DNA of 64,000 nucleotides from Thermotoga neapolitana DSM 4359 (GTDB lineage: Bacteria > Thermotogota > Thermotogae > Thermotogales > Thermotogaceae): assembly GCF_000018945.1 (NCBI RefSeq), contig NC_011978.1:310001-374000 (forward strand), written 5' to 3'. Shown here piece by piece: positions 15,651 to 24,232 of this stretch. Numbering within the stretch: the first letter of the stretch is position 1; each line of letters begins with the position of its first letter. The translations under genes were made by a program, and so were the position numbers. The notes below the pieces were generated by a model that was not told the DNA's origin, did not search any database, and worked only from the letters and a program-made list of their open reading frames with translations.

Positions 15651-17399
15651 GTGAGGATCTACGATCCGTTTAGAAAGAAATGGATAGAAGAAGAAATAGA
15701 AACACCCTTTCCCTCGAAAGGATTGGTTGCCACGTTTCCCTTTGTCGATCTTCACGTTCATGTTCGCCTCAATGGTGGAGAAGATTACAGCTCCTTAGAA
15801 GAAGCCTCCCTTGTGGGAGGCTTTTTTAAAGTGGTGGTACAGCCCAATACAAAGCCACTCATAGACAGCAAAGAAGTTCTGGAAAGACACCTGGATCTCT
15901 CCAAAAACAGAGCGGTCGAGTTTCTCTTTGCCGTTTCTCCCTTCGGATCGATCGAAGCTGAAGGAGAAAGAGTGGTGGGCTTTTCAACGGACGGCATAGA
16001 GTACGACTACCCTACACTCGTTGAAACGATGAAAAAGAAAAAGAAAGCCCTCTGGTTCGACCACAGCCAGATGTACGAGGTGGATGGAATCTTCTACGAG
16101 GGAGCTCCTCTACCGTTTCAGAAAAGACCGAGATCGAACGAAGCGATAGCCATAGCACGAACCGTTCTGACGGGCCTTGAGTACGGATTCGAAAGATTCC
16201 ACATCCAGCATGTAACAACGAAGTACTCCGTAGAAGTGATATCGTTTTTGAAGAACCTGGCAAAGGTCAGCTGTGAAGTAACACCGCACCACCTGTTTTT
16301 CTGCTACGAAGACATCAAAAACACGAACTTCAAGATCAACCCTCCTCTCGGATCTCCGGAGGATAGAAGAGCTCTCATTGAGGCCGTGAAAAAAGATGTG
16401 ATCGATGTTCTAGCGACGGATCACGCGCCACACCACGAAAAACCGGACGATTTTCTCACCGCTCCCTACGGCTCAACATCCATAGAAATCGCCTTTCCTG
16501 CCTATTACACAGCCCTGGGTGATCTCGAACTCGTCGTAAAAAAACTCACGAAAAAGCCCCTCGAAGTGCTCGGTGTTGAAGCTCGTCTCACAGAAGATAC
16601 TCTTGTGTTCATCGATCCGGAGGCAGAGTTCATCGTGGACGCAAAAAAATTCAAAAGCAAAGGGAAGAATTCCATGTTCGACGGTGTCAGACTGAAGGGA
16701 AAAGTGGTCGCTCTTAAACTCAAAGGAAGATGGGTGATGATAGATGGAGAGAGGTTATTGCTGACCAAAAAGAAAACGATTAGAGTGAACGAGGATACCT
16801 GGATCGTTCTCTTCGAGGAGCGGATCGATTTCTCTCCAGGACAGTTCGTCATGTTGGAGACACCGAAACTCGTCAGAAAGCCTTTCGTTCTCGGATACTG
16901 GGAAGATCACACAGCGATCTCCGTTCAGGTGAAGGGAAAGGGAACGAAGTGGATCGTCGAAGAAGCAGAGAAGATAAAAGGTCACGGTCCTCTTGGAAAC
17001 GGCTTCGAAAAGCCTGGAAAAGGCCTTCTCATCATCTCTCCCACATGCCTCACGATGGCAAAGGCGTTTGAAAGAACCATGAACGTGGACGTTCTCGTTG
17101 GAAGCAGAACTCCTATTCTCACACCCCTGGAATACGAAACTGTCATCGGAAACGATGAATTTTTGAAAAAACTCTCATCGCTTCCAGAGTACGACTGGTA
17201 CCTTGTCTCTGGATCCAGAAGTATGGAGAAGGTGTGCTGGGAACACCTGAGGGGAAAAGAAGTTTACTTCTCACTCGAAGAATACATGGGATGCGGCATA
17301 GGTGCCTGCAAGTCATGTGCTGTTTTCACGGAAAGTGGCGTGAAACACGTCTGCACGGATGGTCCGATATTCAGAGGTGATGAACTGTGCTGGAGTTGA
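15651..17399 (+). CDS. Dihydroorotase fused to PyrK-like electron-transfer domain
   Basis: About 582 residues combining two pyrimidine steps. The first 360 or so residues are a dihydroorotase: metal-binding DLHVHVRLNGGEDY, VVVQPNTKP, histidines in IQHVTTKYSVE and EVTPHHLFF, and LATDHAPHHEKPDD. From about residue 375 comes a PyrK-like domain: FAD-binding VRKPFVLGYW and the C-terminal [2Fe-2S] cluster CGIGACKSCAVF plus a fourth cysteine (HVCTDGP). The expected glycine-rich NAD-binding loop is replaced by IISPTCLTM, so NAD use is doubtful. I prefer the GTG at 15651, preceded by GGAGGG at 7 bp. An upstream GTG at 15609 overlaps the hydrolase gene. The frame is open across the junction, so the fusion is real unless the sequence has an error. 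Confidence 0.88.
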   Translation: MRIYDPFRKKWIEEEIETPFPSKGLVATFPFVDLHVHVRLNGGEDYSSLEEASLVGGFFKVVVQPNTKPLIDSKEVLERHLDLSKNRAVEFLFAVSPFGSIEAEGERVVGFSTDGIEYDYPTLVETMKKKKKALWFDHSQMYEVDGIFYEGAPLPFQKRPRSNEAIAIARTVLTGLEYGFERFHIQHVTTKYSVEVISFLKNLAKVSCEVTPHHLFFCYEDIKNTNFKINPPLGSPEDRRALIEAVKKDVIDVLATDHAPHHEKPDDFLTAPYGSTSIEIAFPAYYTALGDLELVVKKLTKKPLEVLGVEARLTEDTLVFIDPEAEFIVDAKKFKSKGKNSMFDGVRLKGKVVALKLKGRWVMIDGERLLLTKKKTIRVNEDTWIVLFEERIDFSPGQFVMLETPKLVRKPFVLGYWEDHTAISVQVKGKGTKWIVEEAEKIKGHGPLGNGFEKPGKGLLIISPTCLTMAKAFERTMNVDVLVGSRTPILTPLEYETVIGNDEFLKKLSSLPEYDWYLVSGSRSMEKVCWEHLRGKEVYFSLEEYMGCGIGACKSCAVFTESGVKHVCTDGPIFRGDELCWS

Positions 17400-18199
17400 G
17401 ACCCCCTCTTGTTCTTCTCTCCGGTCCTGCCGGCTTTGGAGAGTATCTGAAGCTCATGGATCACAGATACGTGGGCGGTGTTTTGCTGAAAACCGTCACG
17501 CTCCATCCGAAAGAAGGAAACCCCACTCCCAGAATGGCAGACAGCGATTTCTACGTGATAAACAGGATCGGACTGGAAAACCCCGGAATACACGCGTTCG
17601 TTGAAAACATTCCGGAACTTCCCGTTCCCATGATCGCAAGTCTCGGCGGTGATTCTTTCGAGGAGTATCTGGAAGTGGCCCGTGTGTTCAAAAAGGTAGC
17701 GGACAGATTCTATGCGGTGGAGTTCAATTTCTCCTGTCCGAACGTGAAAGAAGGAGGACTCTCCATAGTCAAAAACGCGGAAGAGTGGAAGAAACTCCTG
17801 AACACACTTAGAAAAGAACTTCCCGACTCCTTCCTGATAGCGAAAGTGGGAGTAGAGGGTATCTTCGTGGAAGACGCTGCGGAATTCGTGATGAAAGCGG
17901 AATGGGACGGAATCACGCTCGTGAACACGGTGAGGGGACTGCATTTTGAAAAAGACACGATGATCTTAGGAGGACTTTCTGGTCCCGTGCTGAAACCGAT
18001 CGCCCTCAGGGCAGTGTACGAAGTGAAGAAAAGATTCCCAGAACTCTTTGTGATAGCAAGCGGTGGTGTGTACTCCGTGAAAGACGCAGAAGAATTCCTG
18101 AAAGTGGGAGCGGACGTGATAGGAGTCGGAAGCGCTCTCTTCAAAGATCCCGGTGTTGTGGAAGAAATTGGAAAATATCTGCTGGAGGTGAAAAGATGA
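17387..18199 (+). CDS. pyrD: Dihydroorotate dehydrogenase, catalytic subunit (class 1B-like)
   Basis: Oxidises dihydroorotate to orotate with FMN. 270 residues, a little shorter than the usual 300. Visible are the family segments FNFSCPNVKEGG near residue 113 (catalytic-loop region in class 1), IAKVGVEGIFVEDAAEF near 150, TLVNTVRGL near 180 and the phosphate-binding GGLSGPVLKPIALR and VIASGGVYSVKDA / DVIGVGSALF. The loop near residue 113-118 carries the cysteine typical of class 1. It overlaps the PyrK-containing gene by 13 bp, fitting a PyrD-PyrK complex. It starts at GTG, and its 3' end overlaps pyrF by 4 bp. Confidence 0.93.
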   Translation: MLELRPPLVLLSGPAGFGEYLKLMDHRYVGGVLLKTVTLHPKEGNPTPRMADSDFYVINRIGLENPGIHAFVENIPELPVPMIASLGGDSFEEYLEVARVFKKVADRFYAVEFNFSCPNVKEGGLSIVKNAEEWKKLLNTLRKELPDSFLIAKVGVEGIFVEDAAEFVMKAEWDGITLVNTVRGLHFEKDTMILGGLSGPVLKPIALRAVYEVKKRFPELFVIASGGVYSVKDAEEFLKVGADVIGVGSALFKDPGVVEEIGKYLLEVKR

Positions 18200-18801
18200 C
18201 ACCTGTTCTCAGTCTGGACATGGAAGATCCTATCAGATTCATCGACGAAAACGGCAGTTTCGAAGTGGTGAAGGTGGGGCACAACCTCGCCGTACACGGA
18301 AAAAAGATCTTCGACGAACTCGCAAAGAGGAATTTGAAGATAATCCTTGACCTGAAGTTCTGTGATATCCCTTCAACGGTGGAACGTTCCATAAAGAGCT
18401 GGGATCATCCGGCGATCATAGGTTTCACAGTTCACTCCTGCGCTGGATACGAAAGCGTGGAGAGAGCCCTCAGGACAACAGACAAACATGTGTTCGTTGT
18501 GGTGAAACTCACTTCCATGGAAGGATCTCTCGAGGATTACATGGACAGGATAGAAAAACTGAACAAGCTTGGGTGTGATTTCGTGCTTCCTGGTCCATGG
18601 GCAAAGGCTCTGAGAGAGAAGATAAAAGGCAAAATTCTCGTTCCCGGCATCAGAATGGAAGTGAAAGCAGACGATCAAAAGGACGTCGTAACGCTCGAAG
18701 AAATGAAGGGAATAGCGGATTTTGCTGTGCTCGGAAGAGAGATCTACCTGAGCGAAAATCCCGGAGAAAAGATCAAAAGAATAAAGGAGATGAGACTGTG
18801 A
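18196..18801 (+). CDS. pyrF: Orotidine 5'-phosphate decarboxylase
   Basis: Decarboxylates OMP to UMP, the last step of the pathway. 201 residues, a compact TIM barrel. Catalytic residues are visible as the DLKFCDIP motif near residue 53 (Asp-Lys-x-x-Asp), the substrate loop LPGPWAKALRE near 132, PGIRMEVKADDQK near 152 and the terminal phosphate-binding FAVLGREIYLSENP. It overlaps pyrD by 4 bp and pyrE by 4 bp. Confidence 0.95.
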   Translation: MTPVLSLDMEDPIRFIDENGSFEVVKVGHNLAVHGKKIFDELAKRNLKIILDLKFCDIPSTVERSIKSWDHPAIIGFTVHSCAGYESVERALRTTDKHVFVVVKLTSMEGSLEDYMDRIEKLNKLGCDFVLPGPWAKALREKIKGKILVPGIRMEVKADDQKDVVTLEEMKGIADFAVLGREIYLSENPGEKIKRIKEMRL

Positions 18802-19361
18802 TAAAGGAAATCCTCGAGAAAACCGGTGCTTTGATGGAGGGGCACTTCATTCTCTCTTCCGGGAAACACTCCTCAAGATACGTGCAGTGCGCACGTCTTT
18901 TCGAGTTCCCAGAGTACGGCGACATCGTGGGAGAAGAATTAGCAAAGCTTCTGAGGAAGTACGATGTGGAAACAGTAGTGGGTCCTGCGATGGGAGGAGT
19001 GATACTCTCGTACGTCGTCGCAAGGTACCTGAAAGCGAGGTCGTTGTTCGCGGAAAGAGAAAACGGAGTGATGAAACTCAGAAGGGGCTTTTTCGTAAGA
19101 CCTGGTGAGAAAGCAGCAGTAGTTGAAGACGTGGTGACCACGGGTGGTTCTGTGAAGGAAGTGATAGAGCTCTTGAAAGAGTATGGAGCAAACGTGGTGT
19201 GTGTGGGTTCCATCATCGATCGCTCCGGCGGAAAAGTGGACTTTGGAGTTCCGTTCGAAAGTCTTCTGAAGCTCGACCTTCCGGTCTACGATCCTGAAGA
19301 CTGTCCACTCTGCAAACAGGGAATCCCGGCAGAAAAACCGGGAAGCAGGGGGTTGAAATGA
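18798..19361 (+). CDS. pyrE: Orotate phosphoribosyltransferase
   Basis: Adds PRPP-derived ribose phosphate to orotate to give OMP. 187 residues. The PRPP-binding signature is AAVVEDVVTTGGSVKEVIELL (near residue 108), with the dimer-active-site loop around ERENGVMKLRRGF near 85 and the N-terminal GHFILSSGKHSSRYVQC near 16. The start is a GTG inside the pyrF stop region (GTGA), with AAGGAGATGAG before it. A longer frame from 18597 lies inside pyrF and is rejected. A small C-terminal cysteine pair (DCPLCKQGIPAEKPGSRG) is also found in other orotate phosphoribosyltransferases of this group. Confidence 0.95.
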   Translation: MIKEILEKTGALMEGHFILSSGKHSSRYVQCARLFEFPEYGDIVGEELAKLLRKYDVETVVGPAMGGVILSYVVARYLKARSLFAERENGVMKLRRGFFVRPGEKAAVVEDVVTTGGSVKEVIELLKEYGANVVCVGSIIDRSGGKVDFGVPFESLLKLDLPVYDPEDCPLCKQGIPAEKPGSRGLK

Positions 19362-20662
19362 TAATAAAAGGTGCCCTGGTGTGGAATGGAAGGGAGTTTG
19401 TTCAAAAAGATCTGTTCGTGGAAAACGGAGAATTCGTCGAAAAAGCAAATGAACCTGTCATTGATGCGAAAGGATACTTCCTCGTTCCGGGCTTTGTCGA
19501 TTCACACGCACACGTTGTGGGAACGGGCTTTTCGAAACTCAGTGTCCAGTTCAACGATTGGGACGAGCTTTTCGAAAGAGATCTCACCAGTGAAGTTGTG
19601 GTGGGAAGGGGTTGGTTCGAAGAACCAGATGGATCGGTTGTTGAGAGGTTGGACAGAATCGAAGCGCCTGTCTTTCTCATAAGAAGGTGCGGTCACAAAG
19701 CGTTTCTCAACAAAAAAGCGATGGAGGTTCTGGGAGTCGAAGAAAGGTATCTCGTAGAGAACTTGGAAAAGATCTACGAATACGTCTTCAAAGAGAAAAT
19801 AGCAGAATTCTACAGAGTAGGAGAAGAGGAATTTCTCAAACACGGTGTAACATTCGTTCAGAGCGATGACCTTTACGGTGTGAGCGTGGAAAGGCTTCTT
19901 TCCATTATAAAACACTCCAGAATCAGACTCTTCGAGAAGCTGAAACCAAAGGATCTAAAACCCGAACACTTCGGAGATCTCAACAAGAGAGTGCACGTTA
20001 AAGGAGTCAAAGTCTTCATGGACGGTTCCCTTGGAGCAAAAACGGCTCTCATCTCCGGTGAATACGACGACGGAACGCAGGGTGTGCAACTTCTCACAGA
20101 AGAAAAACTCGAAGAACTGGCTCGCTTCTGCGACGAACACGATCTCATTTTGAACGTTCACGCCATAGGAGACAGTGCGGTGAGCCTTGTTCTCGATGTT
20201 CTCGAAAGACACCGCGGTCACAGAATCATCCACGCTCAGTTCGTCCAGGAAAAGGATCTACAACGGGTGAAAAACACCACTTTTTCCGTTCAGCCACATT
20301 TCTTCTTCGAAGATCAGCCCCTTTTGAAGAAAGTCAAGGTGAACGCTCTTCACTATCCGTTCTACAGAATGTTCAAAGCGGGTGTTTCTATCTCTTTCTC
20401 TTCGGATTCTCCCGTTTCACCGTGTGACCCAAAATATATCGCAGAACACGCACTCAAAATGGGTTTCTCCAGAGAAGAAACGTTCTACCTGATGACGGAA
20501 GCGGGGGCAAGTCAGGTGGGAATAAAAACAGGAAAGATAGAAGCAGGGTACAGAGCAGACTTTTGTCTCTACGAGAGAAATCCACTTCTTTTCGAGGATG
20601 ATCCCATTGCGGTGTTTGTGGAGGGGGAGAAGATTTATGAGAAAAACGGATCCTCTCATTGA
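19358..20662 (+). CDS. YtcJ-like metal-dependent amidohydrolase
   Basis: 434 residues of the amidohydrolase-3/YtcJ type. Metal-binding histidines are in FVDSHAHVVGTG near residue 50; a further histidine lies in LNVHAIGDSAV near 265, and the catalytic aspartate is probably in ISFSSDSPVSPCDPKY near 345. The C-terminus (AGYRADFCLYERNPL) is the usual closing strand. The substrate is unknown; family members hydrolyse amide or formyl bonds. Translation is coupled to pyrE (4-bp overlap), so a link with nitrogen or pyrimidine metabolism is possible but unproven. The last 26 bp overlap the start of the restriction endonuclease gene. Confidence 0.85.
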   Translation: MIIKGALVWNGREFVQKDLFVENGEFVEKANEPVIDAKGYFLVPGFVDSHAHVVGTGFSKLSVQFNDWDELFERDLTSEVVVGRGWFEEPDGSVVERLDRIEAPVFLIRRCGHKAFLNKKAMEVLGVEERYLVENLEKIYEYVFKEKIAEFYRVGEEEFLKHGVTFVQSDDLYGVSVERLLSIIKHSRIRLFEKLKPKDLKPEHFGDLNKRVHVKGVKVFMDGSLGAKTALISGEYDDGTQGVQLLTEEKLEELARFCDEHDLILNVHAIGDSAVSLVLDVLERHRGHRIIHAQFVQEKDLQRVKNTTFSVQPHFFFEDQPLLKKVKVNALHYPFYRMFKAGVSISFSSDSPVSPCDPKYIAEHALKMGFSREETFYLMTEAGASQVGIKTGKIEAGYRADFCLYERNPLLFEDDPIAVFVEGEKIYEKNGSSH

Positions 20663-21311
20663 TATTTTCAAAAAGAACAAAGAGAGAATCGATATCCTTG
20701 GAAAAGCATGGGATATCTTTTATTTTGAAGGAAGAGCTCCCGATGTAGGTAAAAGGCGTGAGAATTTCATAGTTGAGATGATAAGAAAAGAACTTTCACA
20801 CTTCATAAAATCCGTTAATCAAGCCCCAGACACAGAAAGAAACTGGGATATTGAAATAACTTTTCAAGACGACTCAACAAAGAGGTACAGTATAAAAACA
20901 ACTGAAGGATTTTCCGACGTTAAAATAGCATGGGATGGATTCCCAACCAAAGATAGAATTTTAACTTTCAACTTCCAGGCAGATATATTCTACATTGCAA
21001 GAAACAAAGACAAAATAATACTATGCGTTATTGATTTAGAAAAATTGAGAGACCTACAGAGAGAAGTAGAAAAAAATGAATCAAAGTTGGAGGAGTACTA
21101 CTCACTCCCGAGCAGCAACACAAACCCGCGTGGTTTTGGATTGAAGAGTTCTACTGTAAAAAGATTGATCGAGCTTTCAAAAAAAGAGGAAAACTATTTA
21201 GAGATCGATTACAAACCTTTTCCCGTTGAATTGATACTCAAAGCAAAAGAAGAATATTTCAAAGGATGGTACGATCTCATAAAAGAGTTGATAGAAAAAT
21301 ATCAACAGTGA
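20637..21311 (+). CDS. Type II restriction endonuclease, ThaI/TneDI-like
   Basis: 224 residues, Lys/Glu/Asn-rich, in clearly more AT-rich codons than the pyr genes before it. I recognise a resemblance to the ThaI endonuclease family, and from memory a CGCG-specific enzyme (TneDI) is known from T. neapolitana. The cognate site here is therefore a guess. A candidate nuclease core is NWDIEITFQDD...RYSIKTTEGFSD near residues 75-100 (acidic residue, then a strand with a lysine), in the style of PD-(D/E)XK enzymes. The ATG at 20637 follows GGAGGGGGAGAAG. It starts inside the amidohydrolase gene, and its 3' end overlaps the convergent methyltransferase by 10 bp. Transfer into this locus is likely. 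Confidence 0.75.
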   Translation: MRKTDPLIDIFKKNKERIDILGKAWDIFYFEGRAPDVGKRRENFIVEMIRKELSHFIKSVNQAPDTERNWDIEITFQDDSTKRYSIKTTEGFSDVKIAWDGFPTKDRILTFNFQADIFYIARNKDKIILCVIDLEKLRDLQREVEKNESKLEEYYSLPSSNTNPRGFGLKSSTVKRLIELSKKEENYLEIDYKPFPVELILKAKEEYFKGWYDLIKELIEKYQQ

Positions 21312-22228
21312 TCTTCAAAAAGAGTAGGTTTGCTGAGAATATCCTTTACCCTTTCTTCGGCCTTTTTTACGTATTCGGGATTTATCTCTATTCCAACAAA
21401 ATGCCGTCCTGTTTTAACGGCAGCCACACAAGTTGTTCCTACACCAGCAAAAGGATCGAGAACGACATCTCCTTTAAAGGTGTAGAGCTGTATACAACGG
21501 TAAGGAAGTTCCTCAGGAAAGGGGGCAGGATGTCCTACTCTCTTAGCTGACTCTGGTGGAAATTTCCACACACTCCTTGTGAATTCTAAAAATTCTTCCC
21601 TTGTTATTGTTGATTTTGCTTCTCTATCACTGGGTTTTCTTCGCTTTAGATCTCCTTTACTCATTACAATTATATATTCGTGTTGATCTCTTAGCACGGG
21701 ATTTACAGGAGACATCCACGAACCCCACGCAGTCGAAGAACCACTCACCGCTTCCCCTTTGTCCCAAATGATCTCTCCACGTATCAAAAAGCCTATCTTT
21801 TCAAACAAATGGATGAGATACGCATGAAGAGGAATGTACGGTTTTCTTCCAAGATTTGCTACATTAAAACAGGCTCTTCCACCCCAGACGAGAACCCTGT
21901 ACACTTCTTTCATGATTTCTTCTATGAATTCAAGGTATTCATCAAGAGTCATATCTTCATCGTATTCTTTCCCTACATTGTACGGAGGTGAAGTCACCAT
22001 GAGATGTATCGAACAGTCAGGTATTTTTTTCAGAACTTCTCTGGCATCCCCCTCAATGACCTTGTCTAAGAGATTTTCAGGAAGTGGGTTCTCGATGAGA
22101 TCTTCCTCTGAAGGTTTTGGAAGGGAAAAGTTGGAATAGATCGCTCTACTATAAAATGGAGATGAATCATGGCTTTCCCGGCCTTTTACTCCAAAAGAAC
22201 TGGTTCTTGTTGATTTTCTTCTCTTCAC
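21302..22228 (-). CDS. DNA methyltransferase of the restriction-modification pair (probably N4-cytosine)
   Basis: About 308 residues. The catalytic motif is TSPPYNVGKEYDED near residue 74 (SPPY, the N4-cytosine type) and the SAM-binding motif VVLDPFAGVGTTCVAAVKTGR lies near 265, so the order is motif IV before motif I (beta class). The context fixes its role: protecting DNA from the neighbouring endonuclease. A frame up to 22381 would read through the tRNA, so I start at the GTG at 22228, preceded by AGGGGAT. That ribosome site lies in a small stem (ATCCC-CAG-GGGAT). It is downstream of tRNA-Thr in the same direction, with no terminator between, so it may use the tRNA promoter. Confidence 0.85.
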   Translation of the reverse strand: MKRRKSTRTSSFGVKGRESHDSSPFYSRAIYSNFSLPKPSEEDLIENPLPENLLDKVIEGDAREVLKKIPDCSIHLMVTSPPYNVGKEYDEDMTLDEYLEFIEEIMKEVYRVLVWGGRACFNVANLGRKPYIPLHAYLIHLFEKIGFLIRGEIIWDKGEAVSGSSTAWGSWMSPVNPVLRDQHEYIIVMSKGDLKRRKPSDREAKSTITREEFLEFTRSVWKFPPESAKRVGHPAPFPEELPYRCIQLYTFKGDVVLDPFAGVGTTCVAAVKTGRHFVGIEINPEYVKKAEERVKDILSKPTLFEDHC

Positions 22229-22261
22229 AATGTCATCCCCTGGGGATAGGAAAATAGAAAA

Positions 22262-22338
22262 TGGAGCAGGCGGTGGGACTCGAACCCACACCCTCCGCCT
22301 TACCAAGGCGGCGCTCCACCGCTTGAAGCTACGCCTGC
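22262..22338 (-). tRNA. tRNA-Thr (anticodon GGU)
   Basis: 77 nt with encoded CCA. Acceptor stem GCAGGCG/CGCCTGC, D arm GCTT/GAGC, anticodon stem CCGCC/GGCGG with loop TTGGTAA (anticodon GGT), T arm GTGGG-TTCGAGT-CCCAC, discriminator T then CCA. All stems pair. It reads ACC/ACU threonine codons. A near-consensus promoter is 15 bp upstream. Confidence 0.97.
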
Positions 22339-22352
22339 TCGCTGCTAGGGTT

Positions 22353-22381
22353 ATTTTAACACATTGTCGCCTGTGATTCAA
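22353..22381 (-). promoter_or_regulatory. Promoter of tRNA-Thr and probably the methyltransferase
   Basis: TTGAAT (22376-22381) and TAAAAT (22353-22358) on the minus strand, spacer 17 bp. It overlaps the last codons of the upstream dehydrogenase gene. Transcription would begin about 8 bp before the tRNA. Confidence 0.75.
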
Positions 22382-23361
22382 GATGTTTCCTGCAATCCTT
22401 TACGCTTCAAAAGATCTATCACCTCTTCGTTCACCACATGTTTTGGAATTTTCCCACTAAAGAAATCCACCACTGCCTGAGCAGCCATCATGTTCATTCT
22501 GTAGATGGCTTCCTTTGTGTGAGCACCTATGTGCGCAGTGGTAATGAGGTTTGGACATTCAAACAGTGGTGAGCCGGGATCTGGAGGCTCTTCAGAGAAA
22601 ACATCGAGTGCGGCCCCGGCGATTTTCCCTTCCTTTAAAGCCTTCACGAGTGCTTTTTCGTCCACAAGACCACCACGAGAGGTGTTGATCAAAAAGGCAG
22701 ATTTCTTCATCAGGGAAATTTCCCTTTCACCTATCATGTTTCTTGTGCTTTCGTTCAGTGGAACATGGAGCGATACAAAATCACTCTCCCTGAGAAGGTG
22801 ATCCAGATCGTCGACCGGAGTGGCCTCTGACAATCTCACACTGTCCTTGCTCACGTATGGATCGTAAACGAGCACGTTCATACCAAGGCAAACAGCCTTC
22901 TTAACCACTTCCCTGCCTATTGCTCCAAAACCTATTACACCGAGTGTTTTTCCAGAAACTTCCTGCCCGATTATTCCTTCCCACTTTCTCTCCTGAAACA
23001 GTCTGTTGTGGGCCCACACAAGACCTCTGCTGAGTGCGAAGATGAAGGCGATGGTGAGTTCGGCAACAGAAAGCGAATTCGCACCGGCTGTGATGGTAAC
23101 GGGTATTCCTTTCTTTGTTGCTGCATTCAGATCTATGTTGTCCACTCCCACCCCGTGCTTGGCTATGATCTTGAGGTTGGAGTTTTCTATCATCTCAGCC
23201 GTGACAGGATGTGTGCCCACAATCAGAGCGTCCGCGTCTTTTAAAGCGTCTGGATCTATGGTATCGGCCCTGATTGTCTCAAATCCATTTTTCCTGAGAA
23301 AATCAATGGGTTCCTGAGAATACTTACCAAAAGTTCGTGTCACAATGAGTACTTTCCTCAT
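22378..23361 (-). CDS. D-2-hydroxyacid dehydrogenase (phosphoglycerate dehydrogenase-like)
   Basis: 327 residues. NAD-binding VIGFGAIGREVVKKA near residue 145, the catalytic arginine segment LINTSRGGLVDEKALVKAL near 228, glutamate in LDVFSEEPPDPG near 255, and histidine in TAHIGAHT near 280. Together they give the R-E-H triad of the family. There is no C-terminal ACT domain, unlike regulated SerA, and from memory it is annotated as phosphoglycerate dehydrogenase in T. maritima. It is the last gene of a TRAP-transporter operon with an RpiR regulator and a short-chain dehydrogenase. Reduction or oxidation of a sugar-acid-derived 2-hydroxyacid is therefore as likely as serine synthesis. Confidence 0.85.
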   Translation of the reverse strand: MRKVLIVTRTFGKYSQEPIDFLRKNGFETIRADTIDPDALKDADALIVGTHPVTAEMIENSNLKIIAKHGVGVDNIDLNAATKKGIPVTITAGANSLSVAELTIAFIFALSRGLVWAHNRLFQERKWEGIIGQEVSGKTLGVIGFGAIGREVVKKAVCLGMNVLVYDPYVSKDSVRLSEATPVDDLDHLLRESDFVSLHVPLNESTRNMIGEREISLMKKSAFLINTSRGGLVDEKALVKALKEGKIAGAALDVFSEEPPDPGSPLFECPNLITTAHIGAHTKEAIYRMNMMAAQAVVDFFSGKIPKHVVNEEVIDLLKRKGLQETS

Positions 23362-23377
23362 ATTTTTCCCTCCACGT

Positions 23378-24220
23378 TCAGTACTTTAGCTCCGAGACAG
23401 ACAACCTGCTCTTGTTCAGATTCTCTATGGCTTTTGGATCTCTCGCCGCAAGAAGTGTGTAAATCGTGTCGAGTATGACAAGTTGTACGATTCTGGAGGT
23501 CATAGCGTCCGTTCTTATCTTCGTCTCTTTCGTGTTTGTTACAAGGACAACGTCTGAGTACTTTGCGAGGGTAGACTTCTTGTTTCCCGTTATCGCAACG
23601 ACCGGTATCCTCATCTCTCTGGCCTTCCTGGCGAAGTTCACAACGGATATCGTTTCCCCCGTGTGCGAAACGGCAACGAGGAGATCACCGGGAGATGCGG
23701 TGGCAAGGATGGTGGCTATGATGTGTTCGTCGTTGGAGAACAAACAGTTTTTTCCAATGCGGGTGAACTTGTGAAACGCATCGAAAGCAACAGCAGCAGA
23801 AGCTGCAAAACCTATGAATATGATCCTTCGAGCCTCTCTGAACATTTCGACGGCTTTTTTGATCGACTCAACATCTATGGAGTTCAGGGTATCCAGAATT
23901 GCCCTCACAGTGGCTTTGAAAATCTTTTCGGTGATGGTTCGGGTGTCGTCTTCAGTGGAAACATCTTCGTAAACGATCTCAAGAGGTGCTCTTGAAATGC
24001 TCTGTACCAGGATCACCTTGAACTGCTGAAAACTGTTCAGCCCCAGTTTCTTGTAAAACTTCACCACGGAAGCTTCGCTTTTCACACCCGCTTTTTTACT
24101 GAGATCGCTAATGGAACTTTCTATGACCCCTCCTGGATCTGAAAGAATAACATCGGCTATTTGTTTTTCCGCGTTGGTGAATTCATCGTATTTTTCCTTA
24201 ATCATCTGAATCACATCCAC
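23378..24220 (-). CDS. RpiR-family transcriptional regulator
   Basis: 280 residues. The N-terminal domain (1-80) is the RpiR helix-turn-helix (SISDLSKKAGVKSEASVVKFYKKLGLNSFQQFKV). The C-terminal part (about 115-250) is a SIS sugar-phosphate-binding domain with the family segments IIFIGFAASAAVAFDAFHKF and LLVAVSHTGETISVVNFARKA. It probably senses a phosphorylated sugar or sugar acid and controls the TRAP operon in which it lies (inference). The start is GTG with AGGAGG at 7 bp. An inverted repeat at 27877-27889 is a candidate target. Confidence 0.9.
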   Translation of the reverse strand: MDVIQMIKEKYDEFTNAEKQIADVILSDPGGVIESSISDLSKKAGVKSEASVVKFYKKLGLNSFQQFKVILVQSISRAPLEIVYEDVSTEDDTRTITEKIFKATVRAILDTLNSIDVESIKKAVEMFREARRIIFIGFAASAAVAFDAFHKFTRIGKNCLFSNDEHIIATILATASPGDLLVAVSHTGETISVVNFARKAREMRIPVVAITGNKKSTLAKYSDVVLVTNTKETKIRTDAMTSRIVQLVILDTIYTLLAARDPKAIENLNKSRLSVSELKY

Positions 24221-24232
24221 ATTAAGACCTCC

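Noticed and set aside
20637-22228. Type I or type III restriction system, or a phage-derived element
   Set aside because: Only one small nuclease-like gene and one methyltransferase gene are present, with no specificity or helicase subunit, integrase or attachment-site repeat of the tRNA end.
22229-22381. N-terminal extension of the methyltransferase to 22381
   Set aside because: It would read through the tRNA-Thr gene; the GTG at 22228 has its own ribosome site.
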